Positions 49,233 through 61,280 of a stretch of DNA of 64,000 nt are shown here, in pieces (positions within the stretch are counted from its first letter, which is position 1; every line of letters begins with the position of its first letter). A model generated the notes under the pieces. That model was given only the letters and a program-made list of their open reading frames with translations, had not been told where the DNA came from and made no database searches. The translations under genes and the position numbers were made by a program. The DNA comes from Cucumis sativus (taxonomy: Eukaryota; Streptophyta; Magnoliopsida; Cucurbitales; Cucurbitaceae), in assembly GCF_000004075.3 (NCBI RefSeq), contig NC_026656.2:2108001-2172000 (forward strand). Direction: 5' to 3'.

Positions 49233-51188
49233 TTAACTTGTAGCCAAGTGTGATTTTGATGGAACATCGGCTTCCAACCTCATTTCATTTGTTAGAAAGC
49301 TTAAAATAGAGCAAATGTCCATCCATCTTGGATGCTGTTTATTTGAAGCTGTGAAATCATGGACCATACCATCCACCGCCACACTACTACAGCCTGCAAT
49401 CTTTTTCACTCCCCTGCTGTTCATCACTTCTCTGATACTGTCCGAATAGCTCCACCTCCCACATGTCGCATACACGTTAGATAACAAAATGTATCCACCC
49501 TCTTTTTCGGGCTCTAACTTGAGCAGCTCCATCAAAGCTCTCTCTGCTAGTTCCATATTTCTGTGCATCCTACATGCACTCAATACTGCACCCCAAATAG
49601 ACCGACTGGGTTCCATAGGCATCTTTTCTATCACACCAATGGCATCCAACAACCTACCTGACCGACACAACAGATCGACCAAACATCCATAATGTTCGAC
49701 TCCTGGTTCGATACTGTATCTTTTCTTCATGCTGCTAAATATTTTGAGTCCTTCATCAACTAAGCCACTGTGGCTACATGCTGCAAGAACTGAAACAAAA
49801 GTCACATCGTTAGGCTTTGTTTCAGCCTGCATAACGGAGAATAGTTCCAGAGCTTTGTTTCCAAATCCATGAAAGGCAAACCCAGTGATCATTGTTGTCC
49901 ATGTTGTGACATCTTTTTCGGGAATCTGATTGAAAATAACGAAAGCTCTTTCGATGCTTCCGCACTTGCAGTACATGTCAATCAATGCCGAGCCTGAAAA
50001 TGCCTCTATTTTTGTCAGCATTTTCACTGCCAATCCATGGATCCATCTCCCCTGATCTAAAGCTCCCATTTCTGCTACTGCAGATATCAAGTTAACGATT
50101 GTTACCTTGTCGGGTTTAACATTCTCGGCAAACATACGAGTAAACAAACATTTGACCGTCACATAATCACCATTCTGTGCATAGCCAGAAATCAAAGAGT
50201 TCCAGGAGACAATATCTCTTGTAGGAATCTGATTAAAAAGGTCACAAGCAAGTTCCAATTCACCTACCTTGGCATATCCTGCAATTATTGTATTCCAAGA
50301 CACCGTGTCCTTCTCCATTGGCCCATCGAAAACTTTTCGAGCAAGCTTCAATTCATTGCACTTCACATACATATCCAAAAGAGCATTATACAATATCAAA
50401 TTCGAAGAACCAATGGACTTCTCAATCTGTGCATGAACAGATTTTCCCAACTTTGTCTCACCCAACTGCCCACACAACAAGAGGAGGCCTAACATGGTGA
50501 AATCATCAGGCTCAAGACCATGAGACCTCATATCATGGAATAACTCCAAAATTCCCAAAATGTTTCCCACTTTAGCAAATCCAAGAATCATAGTATTGTA
50601 AGAAACAACATTGCGGTCCGACATTTCGTCGAACAACTGGCGAGCACATTCAAAACATCCATTGTCTACATACCTCTTGATCAGTGAGTTTCGCAAGTAT
50701 TCTTCCTTTGATAACAAACCAAAAACCAAGGCATGACAATGAATCTGTTTCACTTCAGCAACAAATTTTGTAGTCTGAAGAAGGTAAAGAAATGTTTGCC
50801 TATCTGGGTAGGTACCATTTTGGAGCATAGAACGATAGATGGTAAAGGCCTTCTCATTTGAAAATGGAAACCCTAAGATCATTGTATTGAATATATAAAG
50901 ATTAGGATAAGGAGTAAAGTGATTAAACAACAGAATAGCCAATTCCAGATTCTCAGGATGTGAAACAGCAGAGAAAAAGAGAAGCCTACTCATAGGAAAT
51001 GTTTGACCCACTAAATTGTTTCTCATCATATGCCCTAAAATCTGCTTGAATTGAGTTCTTGAATTGCATTTTTCAAGCAATATAAGAGATGGGTGATTGA
51101 GTTTAAGGTCAACAGTTGGATCCCAGTTAATCCTTTTAGCTGTTGAAGTTGAACTAAGAAGGCGAACGCCTCGCCCACAGCGATACAT
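49233..51188 (-). CDS. PLS-class pentatricopeptide repeat protein with E/E+ tail
   Basis: One uninterrupted exon of 651 residues. The N-terminus (MYRCGRGVRLLSSTSTAKR) is rich in Arg, Ser and Thr with no acidic residue, as in a mitochondrial targeting sequence. From about residue 95 there are PPR motifs of P, L and S type, for example NTMILGFAKVGNILGILELF, NALLDMYVKCNELKLARKVF, WNSLISGYAQNGD and SALIDMYCKCGSIERAFVIF. The C-terminus has the E motif (GCLVDLLCRSGRL, IWGAVLSACRMHRN, LLKLEPEKEGGYILLSNVYA) and an E+ part (VDGMVHDFTASNKQHPR), but no DYW deaminase. Proteins of this type bind organellar RNA and commonly act in C-to-U editing with a DYW partner. From memory it is nearest to Arabidopsis At3g04750, annotated mitochondrial. 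A lack of introns is normal for the family. Confidence 0.95.
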   Translation of the reverse strand: MYRCGRGVRLLSSTSTAKRINWDPTVDLKLNHPSLILLEKCNSRTQFKQILGHMMRNNLVGQTFPMSRLLFFSAVSHPENLELAILLFNHFTPYPNLYIFNTMILGFPFSNEKAFTIYRSMLQNGTYPDRQTFLYLLQTTKFVAEVKQIHCHALVFGLLSKEEYLRNSLIKRYVDNGCFECARQLFDEMSDRNVVSYNTMILGFAKVGNILGILELFHDMRSHGLEPDDFTMLGLLLLCGQLGETKLGKSVHAQIEKSIGSSNLILYNALLDMYVKCNELKLARKVFDGPMEKDTVSWNTIIAGYAKVGELELACDLFNQIPTRDIVSWNSLISGYAQNGDYVTVKCLFTRMFAENVKPDKVTIVNLISAVAEMGALDQGRWIHGLAVKMLTKIEAFSGSALIDMYCKCGSIERAFVIFNQIPEKDVTTWTTMITGFAFHGFGNKALELFSVMQAETKPNDVTFVSVLAACSHSGLVDEGLKIFSSMKKRYSIEPGVEHYGCLVDLLCRSGRLLDAIGVIEKMPMEPSRSIWGAVLSACRMHRNMELAERALMELLKLEPEKEGGYILLSNVYATCGRWSYSDSIREVMNSRGVKKIAGCSSVAVDGMVHDFTASNKQHPRWMDICSILSFLTNEMRLEADVPSKSHLATS

Positions 51189-52179
51189 AAGTCAAAATTC
51201 AAAAGGGCACTCAAATTATTTCTCTAAATCATTAAAATGAAACGAAAGATCAATTGAAGAAGAAAAAATTACCCGCCATCGATTTCCAAAAACGAAAGAT
51301 AAATTTCTGTTCTATGCATTAGCATTTATGATTCTGGATTTGAGCTCCATTGGAAAAGCCATTGGAGGGTATACTTCTCAAAACAGGACACTTTTGTTCT
51401 ACAACACATGTTCAACAATGGTTATGCAAACTTTGAAGGATAGAAACAAAATTTTGGAGGGAAGAAGTAAAGATAAAATTTGTGCATTACTTTCTAAAGA
51501 GTTCTAATATTCTTACATGTTAGTGGGTCTTAACATTCACTATTCATAACTAATATTGTTTGGTAGTCCTTCATTTTATAATCTCATGTTTCTAATTCTT
51601 TTAATAGTATACTTATTTTGAAAATGCCATTCGAATGAATAATGTTAGATAGATTTATCAGTGAATTTTAGCATCAATCTATGTCAATCAATTGAGGGAT
51701 ATTGTTCAAACCAAATTTAAGTGTCCACACTCATTCCCATTTGGATTTGGCTTATTAACAATCTACTTCAAACAGTTTGCTTTGCCAAGTGCCACATTCC
51801 AATTGATCATAAGAATGTTACGTACTAAGCTTGTCAATAAGCTTTTTAAAGTTGGAATCAATAAACACAAGTTCCAGTATTGTCTCTTGTTAACAAAAGA
51901 AAGGCATTTAAAAAATATACAAAGAACATCATTAGATGATAATTACCTTGTTTCATTTAGAATTATTACATTATAAATGGGGGAGAAGGCCACAAAATTA
52001 ACAGTATCAACGATCAATCTCAATGTTGTGTTAGCATAAGAGGTAAGATTTCTTTCTTTCTTTCTTTCTTTCTTTAATCCAATCTCCACAACTAAATCTC
52101 GTTTTCAGCTCATGAGGTCAAAAATTAAACCATTCGTAAATACAAGGGCCATCTCCAAATCTTGCCGGTTGTGTTTCTA
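51189..52179. other. Spacer between PPR and bZIP genes
   Basis: About 1 kb. The left part is the PPR promoter and leader; the right part is the 3' end of the bZIP gene. A TTTC microsatellite lies at 52049-52075. A 94-codon frame at 51692-51976 is not recognisable. Confidence 0.5.
52049..52075. repeat. TTTC microsatellite
   Basis: About six and a half TTTC units near the 3' end of the bZIP gene. Confidence 0.85.
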
Positions 52180-55100
52180 CTACTGCTCTGCATTTGTTTT
52201 CGCTCCACAGATCCGTTTTTGCAAATGCTCCAAGCTAGCCACTCTCTGCAGAGACTCTGATCTTCCGGTCTTGTTCCCCGACATGGTTGGCGGTACATGA
52301 GATGGAGAATTCTGGTGCCCGTTGCTCACCTGTGAAATGTTAGGCAATCTGTTGTTGACTACTATGTCATGTGGCCCAACAGGGTTGTTAGGTGTTGATT
52401 GATACAGATGACGACATGGATCATCATGCAAAGGAACAGCAGCATCTGTTGATGTGTCGGACTGACTACCATCGAGTGAAGAGATGCCAATGGAGGAGAT
52501 CTCAGACATGGCATGGAACATTGGGTTACCGGTAACTCGCTTGACAGTTTCTTCAGCCATCTTTACCTGCCAAGATGGAAATAACATTAATTGAATTTTG
52601 TGCTCAAGCAAGATTAAATATTTGATGTAGTAACTTTATATAGAGAGCGTTTCTCCTTTCCGGAATCAGAGGAACAGTATATTGCGTTTATTAACAAAGC
52701 TTGTGAGCGAAAAGAAACTTCTGATCCATTAGGAAAACTGAGAACCAACAAATTGTTGTTGTACCTTTGCTCTTAATGTCTCAATGTTAGCTTTTAGAAC
52801 TCGGTTATCAACATTGGCTTCATTGTACTTTTGGCTTATATCGGCAAGGCGCTTCAACAAGGTAGAATTTTCCAGTCTTAATTGGGCAACCTTAGTTTAT
52901 GAAAAGAAAAGGAGCCAGTGTATCAGTTCAGCAGATTATAAAAGAGGTATGAAGGCATTAGACAAAGAGTTGTTGGCACGAGTAAATAAACACCTGCGTC
53001 TCGAGCTCAGTTAAATGTGCTTGCTTTCTTCTCCTTGATCGTCGAGCTGATTCTCTGTTTGATAGCATTCTGAAAACAATGTGAAGAACAATGAGAAACA
53101 CTTGACAAGATCAAATTTTTTTAGCGTTGTTAAGATAAGTAAAGAGAACTCCGTGACTAATTTGCACTATGATCTAATCTCAATTGCAATTACCATGCAA
53201 TTAAAACGACCACTTCATTGCAAAGATCACTCCTTTGAAGCCCATAACATGTAGAAATGACTTATAACCAAGGATAATTTTGAAGTATGCAAAAGCCAGA
53301 ATAGCTTTTCGTTCCGCTGAATGAGAAATTTCCAAATCCAAAAGAACACATTATCTCGGACAGTGGAAAAATCAGATATGAATTTATTGTAGTTATGCAA
53401 AGCTAACTCCACCGTAAAAATTGTCAATAAAAACAAAGGTAAGGACAGACTCAAGAACTCCAATGCAATCCCTAAATTAGTACTTAGCAGATACTGATAG
53501 TTTACCTTACCTCCTTACACGTTTCACATCGGCTGGGTCCTTGCTTTCATTTATTTCAGTTTCCCCCTCAATCTCCTCATCATCCGACAGATCTCTTGAT
53601 GATCCACTAGTAACAGGCCGAGCTCGAACCTCAGATATTTTTGGCACCACGGATGAGGAAGTAACTCCAGCGGCTCCATTTATATCCTTATCCGGTGACC
53701 TTGATGAATTATTCCCAGCTCCTACATTAGAAGCTATGGAAAAGAAGGGTACAGATAAAAATTAAAATCTAGAATTTAGTAGCTTGTTGAACTAATCATC
53801 CGCATGATGAGAGAGTAATAAGATATTGACAATACATATAAACTACATAAATAAAGGAAAAATATCAAATTACATCCCTCTTATTTGAGACAAAAGGAAA
53901 TTATACAAATCGTAATCCTAACCTTTAGGAGCTTGAATTCCCGACGTATTAGATGCTTGTGATCCACAGTCAGCAGAGGTGGACGAAGCAGGAGTCATTC
54001 TGAAGGATCCCTGCTTATACAGAACACATCATGTCACCAACCTTACCTTGAAAGAGGCCAAGGTACTCTCCAGATCAATAATATGAAAGTAAGGCTTTTA
54101 CTTTATCCTACATCTAGCTAGGATTTGACGATTGTAAATCACATAAAGAAGACAGAAAATAAATAAGTAAAAGAAAAAAATGAGTGTTCTAGTTTCCGGA
54201 AGTTTATATTACTTCTTCAGACAGGCTACTTCCCAGCTAGCCAATGGCTAATAATGCTTGTTTTTCTTCTTCCTTTCTTTTCCTTCGGTGATAGAAGAAA
54301 CAAATAGTTTAAACTATCAAAAGGAATGTCTTGCCCCTTTGTCATTGTTTTGATTTAGCTATCACACTCTTCTAATGAAATTTGTTTCGTCTCTTAAAAA
54401 AGGGTATGAAATTAATAACAACAGTGACCAGGGGTTAGGCTACAAGAGTACAGATAGCTATAAGAGGACATTGAAATGATGTAGCTTGAGAAGACATTGG
54501 AATTGCCCATCCAAAGAAAGCATTGTTAATAAATCATAAGTCTCTAGTTGCACTAAGTAGTAACTTGGAGATTTAGAAGTCTCGAAGATCGTGGATACAA
54601 TCTACGGCAGCACCTACCAAAATAAAAACTATTAAACATCCTAAAAGGACCTTCTAAGATCCTGCAGGTTTTCATTTGAATTAGTCAAGGCAGACATAAA
54701 CGTCCACCGTTATCAAATATCTCGAAACTCTTCCTCGTCTCCCCTAACATCATTAAAAATTATTCCTTTCCTAGTTTACCAAACTAGTAAAGAACACAGC
54801 AGCTGCACTCCCTTTCATATTGTTTTCAGCTTGTCATACACCTCTATTGCCAAGTTGAATACAGTAAAGTCGTAAAATCCATGTTAAACTAATATGAGAT
54901 AAAAAATTTAGATATCATGAATGCAACAAAAGGCATGAGAAACATTTTTCCTTAAAACTCAAAAGACACAAGTGTAAAACCTATAGAACAGATCCGGTTC
55001 AAAGTAAAGTTGTAGCATTTTTTAGTCTATTGTCAACGAATTGATTCTGGAAATCGTGATTGGCCTTCTCCACACCAAAAGCATAGAAGTTGAGTGTCGT

Positions 55101-56333
55101 AGTCCGTGATTCATCTAAAAGATTACTTCAAAGAAAAGCCTCCCGTTAGTACCCTAGAGTCTCGAGCTAAAAGAGTTAAACCCTCTCTACCTTCTAGGAA
55201 ATCTCTACATACAGATGAACGGAAGATTTTCCACCAATAAATTATCAACAACAAATTCACGGACAGCTAAACTTGATAGCTTCCAGAATATGCTTTTTCT
55301 TTTTCCTAAAGACTCTGCAGACAAGCAATCATTCTAGTCACTAGCTACAGGGTTCTTTCCAATCCGACCAGAGCCAGCCGAGAGTATTTAAATCTAAACA
55401 GTTAATCTGCTCCAATGGAAACAATTTCTCATATAATAATTGGTCCTAGGGGAAGGGGGAAACATAGCCACAAACATTAATCAAAATAATATCTTGCTTT
55501 AATAAATGACGAAGTTGAAATTCACAAAAGAAACGTAAGAAAAGGCTTGATCATACTAATTATTTCTAAAACACCCACATGATATTCAATGAAAAACCCA
55601 ACTTCTAATCTTAACCCAGCAATCCATCACGCTAGAGCTAACTCCCTTCCTCTACAAAAACAAAAAATGTGAATAGAACCGATTGAGAAATTTAAAAAAA
55701 AATGAAATTAGTAAAGTTGAGCTTCGACCAACCAGTCCCCTAGTGAATCAGTACATAAGTGAACGGATAAAACAACCAAAAAAACTTCCAAAACGTAAAA
55801 AACCATTGTTCATATTTCCAATATATTGTTCACTCTCTAAAAATTGCCTCACAAAAAAAAGCACAGAAAAGAAATCAACAATCCCCATCAATAAAAGGGA
55901 AAAGAAAAAACAGAAGAGAAAAGTTTACCCTCTTCATAGCAACAGCAGCACAAGCCAAATGAAGCTTGCTCTTAAGGAAAGCCTGATATTCCTCCGAATC
56001 GATCGGAATATTCGGCGGCACAGCATTGGAAGAAATGCTGGTGTTATTACAATTACTAAGAGAATCATGGTTAGTATTAAGTTTCTGCAATTGATCAAAG
56101 GAAGAGTCCTTGATCTCGATGACTTCCCCTTCCCCATGGTCAGCAGCAGAAGAATGAGGAGAAGTTTCAGAGGCTTCTTGAAGGAAGCGTTGAAAGGCCC
56201 ACTCCGATGCGCTACGGTTCATCTTGGAGGCTTGGTCAGACGGTGGCGGCGGCCGTGACGACGGAGTAGCGACGGCGAGTTCCGATGACCAGTATTGGTC
56301 AGAAATTTCACCCACTGAAAACATCCTATCCAT
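52180..56333 (-). CDS. CPRF2: Group C bZIP transcription factor (CPRF2 / bZIP10/bZIP25-like)
   Basis: Six exons on the minus strand: 56333-55929, 54010-53923, 53733-53511, 53069-52994, 52890-52765, 52566-52180. All joins keep frame and give 434 residues. The start is [15 protein letters not shown], the typical family N-terminus; the frame extends upstream but only to a GTG codon. Conserved N-terminal parts are [14 protein letters not shown] and the [21 protein letters not shown] segment. The acidic stretch [10 protein letters not shown] and then KRVRR lead to the basic region [13 protein letters not shown] at about 243-255 (N-x7-[10 protein letters not shown]), followed by a long leucine zipper to about 306. 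Such proteins bind G-box and C-box ACGT elements as heterodimers with S1 bZIPs and act in seed storage, light and energy-starvation responses. The parsley name CPRF2 is by resemblance; bZIP10 and bZIP25 are co-orthologues. Just before the ATG, the leader has a GA run. Confidence 0.95.
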
Positions 56334-56335
56334 TT

Positions 56336-56354
56336 TCTCTCTCTCTCTCTCTCT
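56336..56354. repeat. CT microsatellite in the bZIP 5' leader
   Basis: A CT run on the plus strand, a GA run in the mRNA, ends three bases from the start codon. GA runs in plant leaders are common and can bind BPC proteins in DNA. Confidence 0.85.
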
Positions 56355-58179
56355 TTCTTTCTTCCAATTGTCTTTCTTTTTCTTGTCGACTCTTTCCAAA
56401 ATCTGATGCTTAAACAACTCTTGGTTGGCCAGGGTTATTTTCGTCCTTTTTCTTATTAAATCCACGTGTTAAATTTATCTTCCTACCGAAAATAAATCCT
56501 TCAATTAGAAATTTTGTTGTAATTACACTCTCGAAATTAAGGAGTGGTTTGGGTCAAATATTATTTAGGACTTTAATAATCATCACTGCTATCGTAAATA
56601 TTATTTCAAAATTCTCAATTTATTGCAATATTTACTATTCATGGTAGTTTTTACTTTTTGACATTTATCATTATTTTTATTTTTTATCAAACTAAAATAT
56701 AGTATGCACATTAAACACATATTATTATAACTCTAAACTAAATTAATTTACACCCTAAACACAAATTGTTATAGCCTAAAACTATAATAACTCGCGACTT
56801 GCTTCAAACACTCTTAAAAGTTTAGAAACTCATTAGATAGAATATTAAACGATGACAACTTTATTAGTCATTTATTTTAAATTTTCTTAAAGCAAATACA
56901 CACCAACATTGAAACTTCAAAATAAAAAACTTTTTATTTAAACTAGAATATATGTTTTACTTGCTACATCTTTTTATTAAATTATAAGTTTAGCTACCGA
57001 ACTTTAAAAAGTTTGTTTTATAAGTTTTTAAAGTTTAAAAATGACTAATAAGTTATTAAATATTTAATTTTTTTCTATGAAGCTTCAACTTTTATGTTTA
57101 ATAAATGATTGACATATTCAATATAGTAACACACAACTCTAAAAATTAAAAGTCTGTTTAAAAGTTGAAATTAGTCCTTGATATTTCATTCTATTGATGA
57201 AGGTGTAATATTGACTAATGATAAGTTAACAAGTAGTACAAATTTAAAAGAGAAATCAATTAGACCACGAAAGAAGAGAAGTGAAATCAAAGCTTTCAAC
57301 TATATATCTATATATATAAACAATTACTAAGACGTGGTTTCGAACTAATTACTAACATTCCATTTTTTAAAAGATCAAATAAGATTTTTCTTCTACATTT
57401 ATAGTTTTTTCTTACTGCGTTTTTCATTCACGGTAAGAAAATAAGAATCCTTGGATAATCAATATAAACACAATTTCCTAATTTGATAAAAAAAAATGAG
57501 ATAAAAATTTTATATGATCCAAAGGTAATAAGATTTATGTTTTTTGACTCTATCACTATTCACTTGTGTAAAACAAATTTAGCACTTTTTTTAAGTTATA
57601 GATATTTAATCATTGAACTTAGAGATTTTTCTTGAAAAATTAACGGCTTAATTGAAATTTTCTTATAAAAACCATTCAATTGATGTTGGGTGTAGAATTC
57701 AATCTTTACAAGTTCCTCATGAGAGTGGGAAATCAAATGAGGTGGGGACAAAAGTGAAGAAGTCATTTTTCTATCTTTAACATAAACAACACGACACTTA
57801 ACACCTTGATTGACATATAAACAATGATTGGATAACAAAATCTTCACGGAATACCCTTCGTTTATAATCATATCTAATACCATCTCTTGAACGGGAAAAT
57901 TCATAATTTATTCACGTCATATAAACTCATTGATACTATACTTCTTTAATCTTATATATGGAATGATAGATTCAAATCCAAAGTTTCGTTAGTATATGTC
58001 CAAATCCAATTTAATATTAAAAAAACATAAACAAATAACCTAACTAAAGGAATGATAGGAGATAAAGAAAACCCAAACCATGCTAGTTTTTTTTTTTAGA
58101 ACAAAAAGCCATCTTGGATAATGTAAATGCAAGGTGGACATAATAAAACTAGATTTTTCCACCTATATTTTGGAAAGGA

Positions 58180-58385
58180 AAAGAAAAACAAAGAAGTGAA
58201 AAAGACCAAAAAGGCATAGCCAAAAAGACAAAGGGGATAATATGATTTTGTGGTGCATATCAAAATTTTCAAACGCTTTTTGAAATGAAGGGAAAGAAAA
58301 GGGCAAGTGGGATCCAATGGTTGGCTTTCCAATGATACGGTACGGCACCCTCAAATGGATAACCACAACTTTCACGTCCATGTAA
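58180..58385. repeat. Diverged direct repeat, copy A
   Basis: Shares an ordered set of words with copy B 1.14 kb away: GGATAATATGA-TTTGTGGTG, AAGTGGG-TCCAATG, GGCTTTCCAATGATACG, GTACGG and ACACAACTTT/CCACAACTTT. Identity is roughly 70-75% by eye. Confidence 0.7.
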
Positions 58386-59309
58386 AACCATGGTCAAAAT
58401 ACATGAACCTTTTTATAAAATATTGTAAATATAGCAATTAGATTCAAAACATGTTAAAAAACCCATAAGTATAACAAATCAATCAAAGTTTATTAATGAC
58501 AAAAGTTTATCACTGATACATCATATTGTAAATATAGGTATATCACTCCTGAACTATAAGCGTTTATCAGCAATGTATCATTGATTATTGGACAAATTTC
58601 AATTCAACGTTGAAACAAAATTGAATAATAAGTTTAAATTTGTCTTTTATTGAGTTTCATTGAAAAAAATTAATATCTCGAAGGTAAAATGTTGAATTAA
58701 TATAAATCGAAGGACTAAATAATAAATATACTAAACATTATATATATATATATAGTAAAAACAAAGAATCTTTTAATGTCCCTAAAATAGGTTTTGGTCT
58801 CCCCACCCACCCTCCCACTTGTGCAATAAAAAGGAAAGCAAATATGGAGATCTTTCTAAAAGGCTTTTTATCACTATCAACTTGCTTTTTGCATGGAAGG
58901 GAGAATGATCCATTCTCTCTCTCTCTTTTCAAATTTTTGAGAATAAGTATTAATTATGGAATATTTTTACGATTGAGTTATCTTCGCATGATATATTAGT
59001 ATTGTGTTGTCAAAAATCACATATTGAAAAAACCAAAAAGACTCATCCTTGTTATAAGATAAATAAACTACTCAATTTATTGTCAACTAAGTTTGAGATG
59101 AAACAATATACTATCGAATATCATATAAGAGTTCTTCAACTCCATCTTGAGAGGCCATATTGATTATCAAACAACTAGTATTCAATTTATTTTTTTGGTC
59201 ATAGTCAAATAAGTAATCATATATTTGTAAAGCATAGTAGATTGGAAATGTTTTTTAAAATAAAAGAAGGAAGATATTATTAATATTTGAATGATTTATT
59301 TTAGGAATA

Positions 59310-59510
59310 ACAAAAAAAATCATAAGGAAAAGAAAGAAAGAAAGAAAAAAAAAGGATAATATGAATTTGTGGTGTATATGAAAATTTCACAAAACACTTT
59401 TCGAATTGAAGATAGAGAGAGAGGCCAAGTGGGTTCCAATGAATGGCTTTCCAATGATACGTACGGTGACTCAAATTTTGGATAAACACAACTTTGAGGC
59501 CCATATAGAA
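59310..59510. repeat. Diverged direct repeat, copy B
   Basis: Second copy, same orientation. It continues into a GC-richer stretch with GGCCCATATAG, CTGGCCCACC and GTGGGCCC at 59536-59543, a TCP-type site. The block looks like promoter DNA rather than coding sequence. Confidence 0.7.
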
Positions 59511-60324
59511 ACTGGCCCACCCTATGTGGCCCAATGTGGGCCCAATGCCTATTATTCTTTTTTGGCTTTTCATTCAATTTATATTTTCATCTTTTTTTTT
59601 TTTCCTTTAAAAGGTGTGTTCCCATTTTCATATCCACTATTTTAAAATTAAAAATACACACATACATACAAAATCATTAAAAGAACTCAAAGGGAGCTAC
59701 AAACATCCTCATGAATAGTAGAGGGACAAAAAGTTAAGATAGGTAGAAGCCCAAGAGGCCTCCACAAAAGTTGGGCTAAATGTAAAAAATGAGACTTGTC
59801 TACGAATGAGCGACATTATCGAAAATACTTACATGCAGTTTAGAGTTACACCGTCTTTGTGTAACTGATTTGAATGTTTAACTACAAGTTGTCACGTAGA
59901 AACGTAAGATTGTATGCAAGTATTGCATGTTCTCGAACATTTGACAAATAAGACTTCTCATATAGTTTCAACTTTCTAAATGATAGCTAAGGTTGCTAAA
60001 CTCCTACTCCATACAAAGGTTAAGATGGCCCATTTCAAGGCCAACCACAACATGGAAATATTTTTCTTACAAAGCCAAAATTTTACATAAAACACTTATC
60101 ATTTTAGTTCTTGGGAAGTTGCAGTTAATTTATCACTATTTTCATGAAACACTATTGGATTTGAAGCTAAGTTAGTCAAAGGCTTGCTAAAATAGATTGA
60201 ACAAAATTTAAGTTAACATATTAGAATGGGGAGACCGCCCTTCACTTAAGACATTATTTAGTATTTAAACTTATATTTAGTCATTGCTATTCTCTAGAAA
60301 GAATCGTCAACCTTTAATTAGAGT

Positions 60325-60545
60325 TAGAGGTGTACACAAGTTGGGTTGAGTTAAGGTTTTTTGAACCATCTGAAAAATTCATGGTGGAATTGTTGGTCAC
60401 CCATGATTTAACCTTCAGTTGGGTTGTCGTGATTTTTTCTGTCTAATTTCAAGATAGTTATATTTATTTAAAATACAATATTATTTTTTCACATATAATT
60501 CAGGTTGGGTAGGATCAACTCGACAAAAAGTCTATGTACATCTAT
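60325..60545. mobile_element. hAT-like MITE
   Basis: The left end TAGAGGTGTACACAAGTTGG and the reverse complement of the right end, TAGATGTACATAGAC..., are imperfect inverted repeats of the widespread plant type that begins TAGRGGTGTAC. GGGTTGAG near the left is mirrored by CAACTCG near the right. Size 221 bases, no coding capacity. I could not find a clean 8-base target duplication. Confidence 0.5.
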
Positions 60546-61084
60546 ATACCTGACAACAAGAAGTCTTAAGTTTAAATCTTTTATCTTAATTTGTATCGAA
60601 AAACAAGTAGATAATAATAAAAAAAAAAGCTAAACAAAAGGTTTTTGAACAAACCATTTTGTCCACTTGTGAAAGTGGAATGAAAAAGGCCAATAATAAT
60701 GTCAAGTCAACAATAAAAAGTAAAAATGAGGTTTTGTATATTATAACAAATCTTCGAGAGTTGGAGATCTCTTCTAGATTTCTACTCTCAATTTAAATAA
60801 AATATACTCATATTATTACAAAATAGGGTGAGTCATTAAATCTTCATATATTATTTTTATTAGATCAATATTGACCTAATTAAATATTTTATTCTTCCCA
60901 ATATTTTATTTGCATGATTCTTAATATTTTTAATCTTTTAATTTTGTTTAGATAACCATTCACCAAAAACTTCTTGAAACTTTTGCCAAATATACAATAG
61001 GGTGACCATTCAAATGATCTAACTAAAAAATAAACTATTTAAGAAATAGCAAAAAGAAAATTTAAATGGATTAGAAAGATCGAT

Positions 61085-61280
61085 AAATTTGACTATATTT
61101 TATAAACAGTTTCAATATTTTATTATAAAATCTTCACATTTTTTTCATGTATATAAGGGTATAAAAAATTATTTATATAACAAAACTGTTAAAAATATAT
61201 TTTTAAATATAGCAAAATTTTACCGTCGGTCATAATATATTAGAAAGAAAAGCATTATTTTGCTATATTTAAAAACAGTC
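61085..61280. mobile_element. Small hairpin-forming MITE remnant
   Basis: ACTGTT followed by TTTTAAATATAGCAAAAT (61185-61219) is inverted at 61253-61279 (ATTTTGCTATATTTAAAAAC then AGT). A related direct word, GACTATATTTTATAAACAG, lies at about 61092-61110. No coding frame. Confidence 0.55.

Noticed and set aside
56334..56465. N-terminal extension of the bZIP protein
   Set aside because: The frame is open upstream but has no ATG, only a GTG at 56465. The conserved family start MDRMFSV at 56333 fits.
57596..57904. 102-codon minus-strand frame with a true ATG
   Set aside because: No recognisable domain or homologue and AT-rich surroundings. A small unknown gene is possible but I cannot support it.
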